NCBI GenBank assembly: GCA_020736575.1
Contig: JAGPYM010000009.1
Location: 1,282,565 to 1,346,564 of the forward strand
Length of the DNA: 64,000 bases
Reading direction: 5' to 3'
From: Thelonectria olida
Lineage: Eukaryota > Ascomycota > Sordariomycetes > Hypocreales > Nectriaceae
Part shown: positions 62,996 to 64,000 of the stretch, piece by piece
Layout of the letters: the number at the start of each line of letters is the position of its first letter
Position numbering within the stretch: position 1 is the stretch's first letter
Translations under genes and position numbers: made by a program
The notes under the pieces: generated by a model
What the model saw: the letters and a program-made list of their open reading frames with translations, nothing else
What the model was told of the DNA's origin: nothing
Database searches by the model: none

Positions 62996-64000
62996 GGAAG
63001 CTTACTTTCCTTAAGTAAGTAATTATAAGATTCTTATAAGGGTTTAAATAAGTATTTAAGTATTAGCTTATAATAATTATTATAAGTGGAAGTGGTTTAT
63101 TTATTTTAAGAGTGGGGCATATAAGGATACTAGAGGTACTTATGCCTATTGTTTTAATATGGGCTATAATATAATATCTCCCCTCTATTAGTTTTATTTT
63201 TAAAACTATTTAAATAGATTATAGCTTGTTTTTTTAATTTATTAGAACTTTTTTCTTATACTTATTATATTATACTAATATAATATCTAGCTATATTTCT
63301 AAATAAAAAATTCTTTAAAATCCTAAAGTTTTATTATAAACCTTTAATTAGTATAGTTATACTATAGTAATTAAGCAGTTTAGTTTTATAATTATACCTT
63401 ATTTTTATTATTACTTTTAAAAGGTAGTATATAAAATATTAAAGGATTCTAGTTAGTATAGTTTTTATACCTATTTAGGTCGTCCTTATAATAGTTTTAA
63501 GATTCCCTTATACTTTTATAAGTCTTATATAATATTTTTCCCTTTTATTTCCTTTTTTTTAACTTTTAAGTTTAATAGATTAGATTACTAATAAGAATAA
63601 AAGATTAAAATTAGAGTAGGCTAAAATAGAGGATTATTGCTAGCTTATTATAAGGCCCTTTATATAATATAATACAAGTTTAATATATCCTTAAACACTT
63701 TAGAATTTTTATATTATAAGTATTAGTTATTATATTTATAAGGTAAGGTTTTAATCTATTCTATTTCTAATAATTTAATAGTAGTAAAATATAAGATTTT
63801 TAAGCCTATTATTAATATTTAGTTTCTAGTATATTCTAATATTATTAACTGGGGGGTAGTAGATTTTAAAAATCTTTTACCTTTTTTAATACTATTAGTA
63901 GAAGTTCTTTAAAAGGTATTATATATAAGTAAGGTATTTTAATAGTTTTTATATATTTTCTAATATAATATATTCTTTCTATTTAAAAGTATTTAACTTA

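Larger units (their letters stand above)
58926..64000. other. Extremely AT-rich, gene-free block with RIP-like character, continuing past the window
   Basis: Base composition changes abruptly from mixed to overwhelmingly A/T within about 100 bp of 58.93 kb and stays so to the end. TA and TTA/TAA are very frequent and CpG is almost absent; every frame is full of stops. This is the signature of repeat-induced point mutation of transposons in Pezizomycotina. A slightly less degraded patch (62.6-63.2 kb) keeps some GC. A short (TTA)n microsatellite lies at about 62497-62518. Confidence 0.9.

Noticed and set aside
1..64000. CRISPR array, operon-like ribosome binding sites, bacterial origin
   Set aside because: No direct-repeat/spacer pattern was seen. 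Splice signals and gene families show a fungal nuclear genome, so bacterial features are not expected.

Overview
The window is nuclear DNA of a filamentous ascomycete (Pezizomycotina; probably a Sordariomycete, by inference). The evidence is many short spliced introns (about 47-100 bp, GT...CTAAC/CTAAT...AG), Zn2Cys6 transcription factors, HET-domain and NACHT proteins, a Tad1-like LINE, and an AT-rich block with the look of repeat-induced point mutation (RIP). Gene models were built by hand from reading frames plus splice signals, so exon edges are predictions.

Layout. 0-25 kb is mostly housekeeping or secondary genes: the end of an off-window gene, a Zn2Cys6 factor (398-2914, -), a DHA1-type MFS transporter (4008-5798, +), a DUF7025-type AAA+ ATPase (6000-8476, -), a disordered protein with two 21-bp repeat arrays (9323-10366, -), a DUF7708 protein with a degenerate NTPase region (to 12672, +), an SDR dehydrogenase (13430-14529, +), a decayed DUF6604 pseudogene (15130-16965, -), a second Zn2Cys6 factor (17561-19764, +), a Dip5-type amino acid permease (19958-21791, -) and a secreted M14 carboxypeptidase (23585-25248, -). 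26-35 kb holds a HET-DUF8212 protein, a NACHT NLR that stops just after its NTPase domain, and a very large unknown gene whose frame is interrupted. 35-39 kb holds an FAD monooxygenase and a secreted deuterolysin (M35).

39.4-46.3 kb is an unknown minus-strand gene whose first intron appears to have received a complete, open, Tad1-like LINE (40173-46146). The LINE is bounded by a perfect 14-bp target-site duplication.

46.4-55.3 kb is the most interesting part. A gasdermin-like pore-forming protein lies next to a subtilisin-like protease with a DUF7580-like N-terminal half, which resembles the HET-Q1/HET-Q2 cell-death pair of Podospora. The protease is in turn head-to-head with a large protein carrying C2H2 fingers, a Pro/Glu repeat and a C-terminal protein kinase. 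A second HET-domain gene follows (about 55.9-57.9 kb). With the HET, NACHT and DUF7708 genes, this suggests an allorecognition or innate-immunity island; the shared function is inference.

From about 58.9 kb to the end the DNA turns extremely AT-rich with no usable ORF. It contains two inverted arms of about 220 bp, about 3.5 kb apart, probably the termini of a RIP-destroyed transposon.
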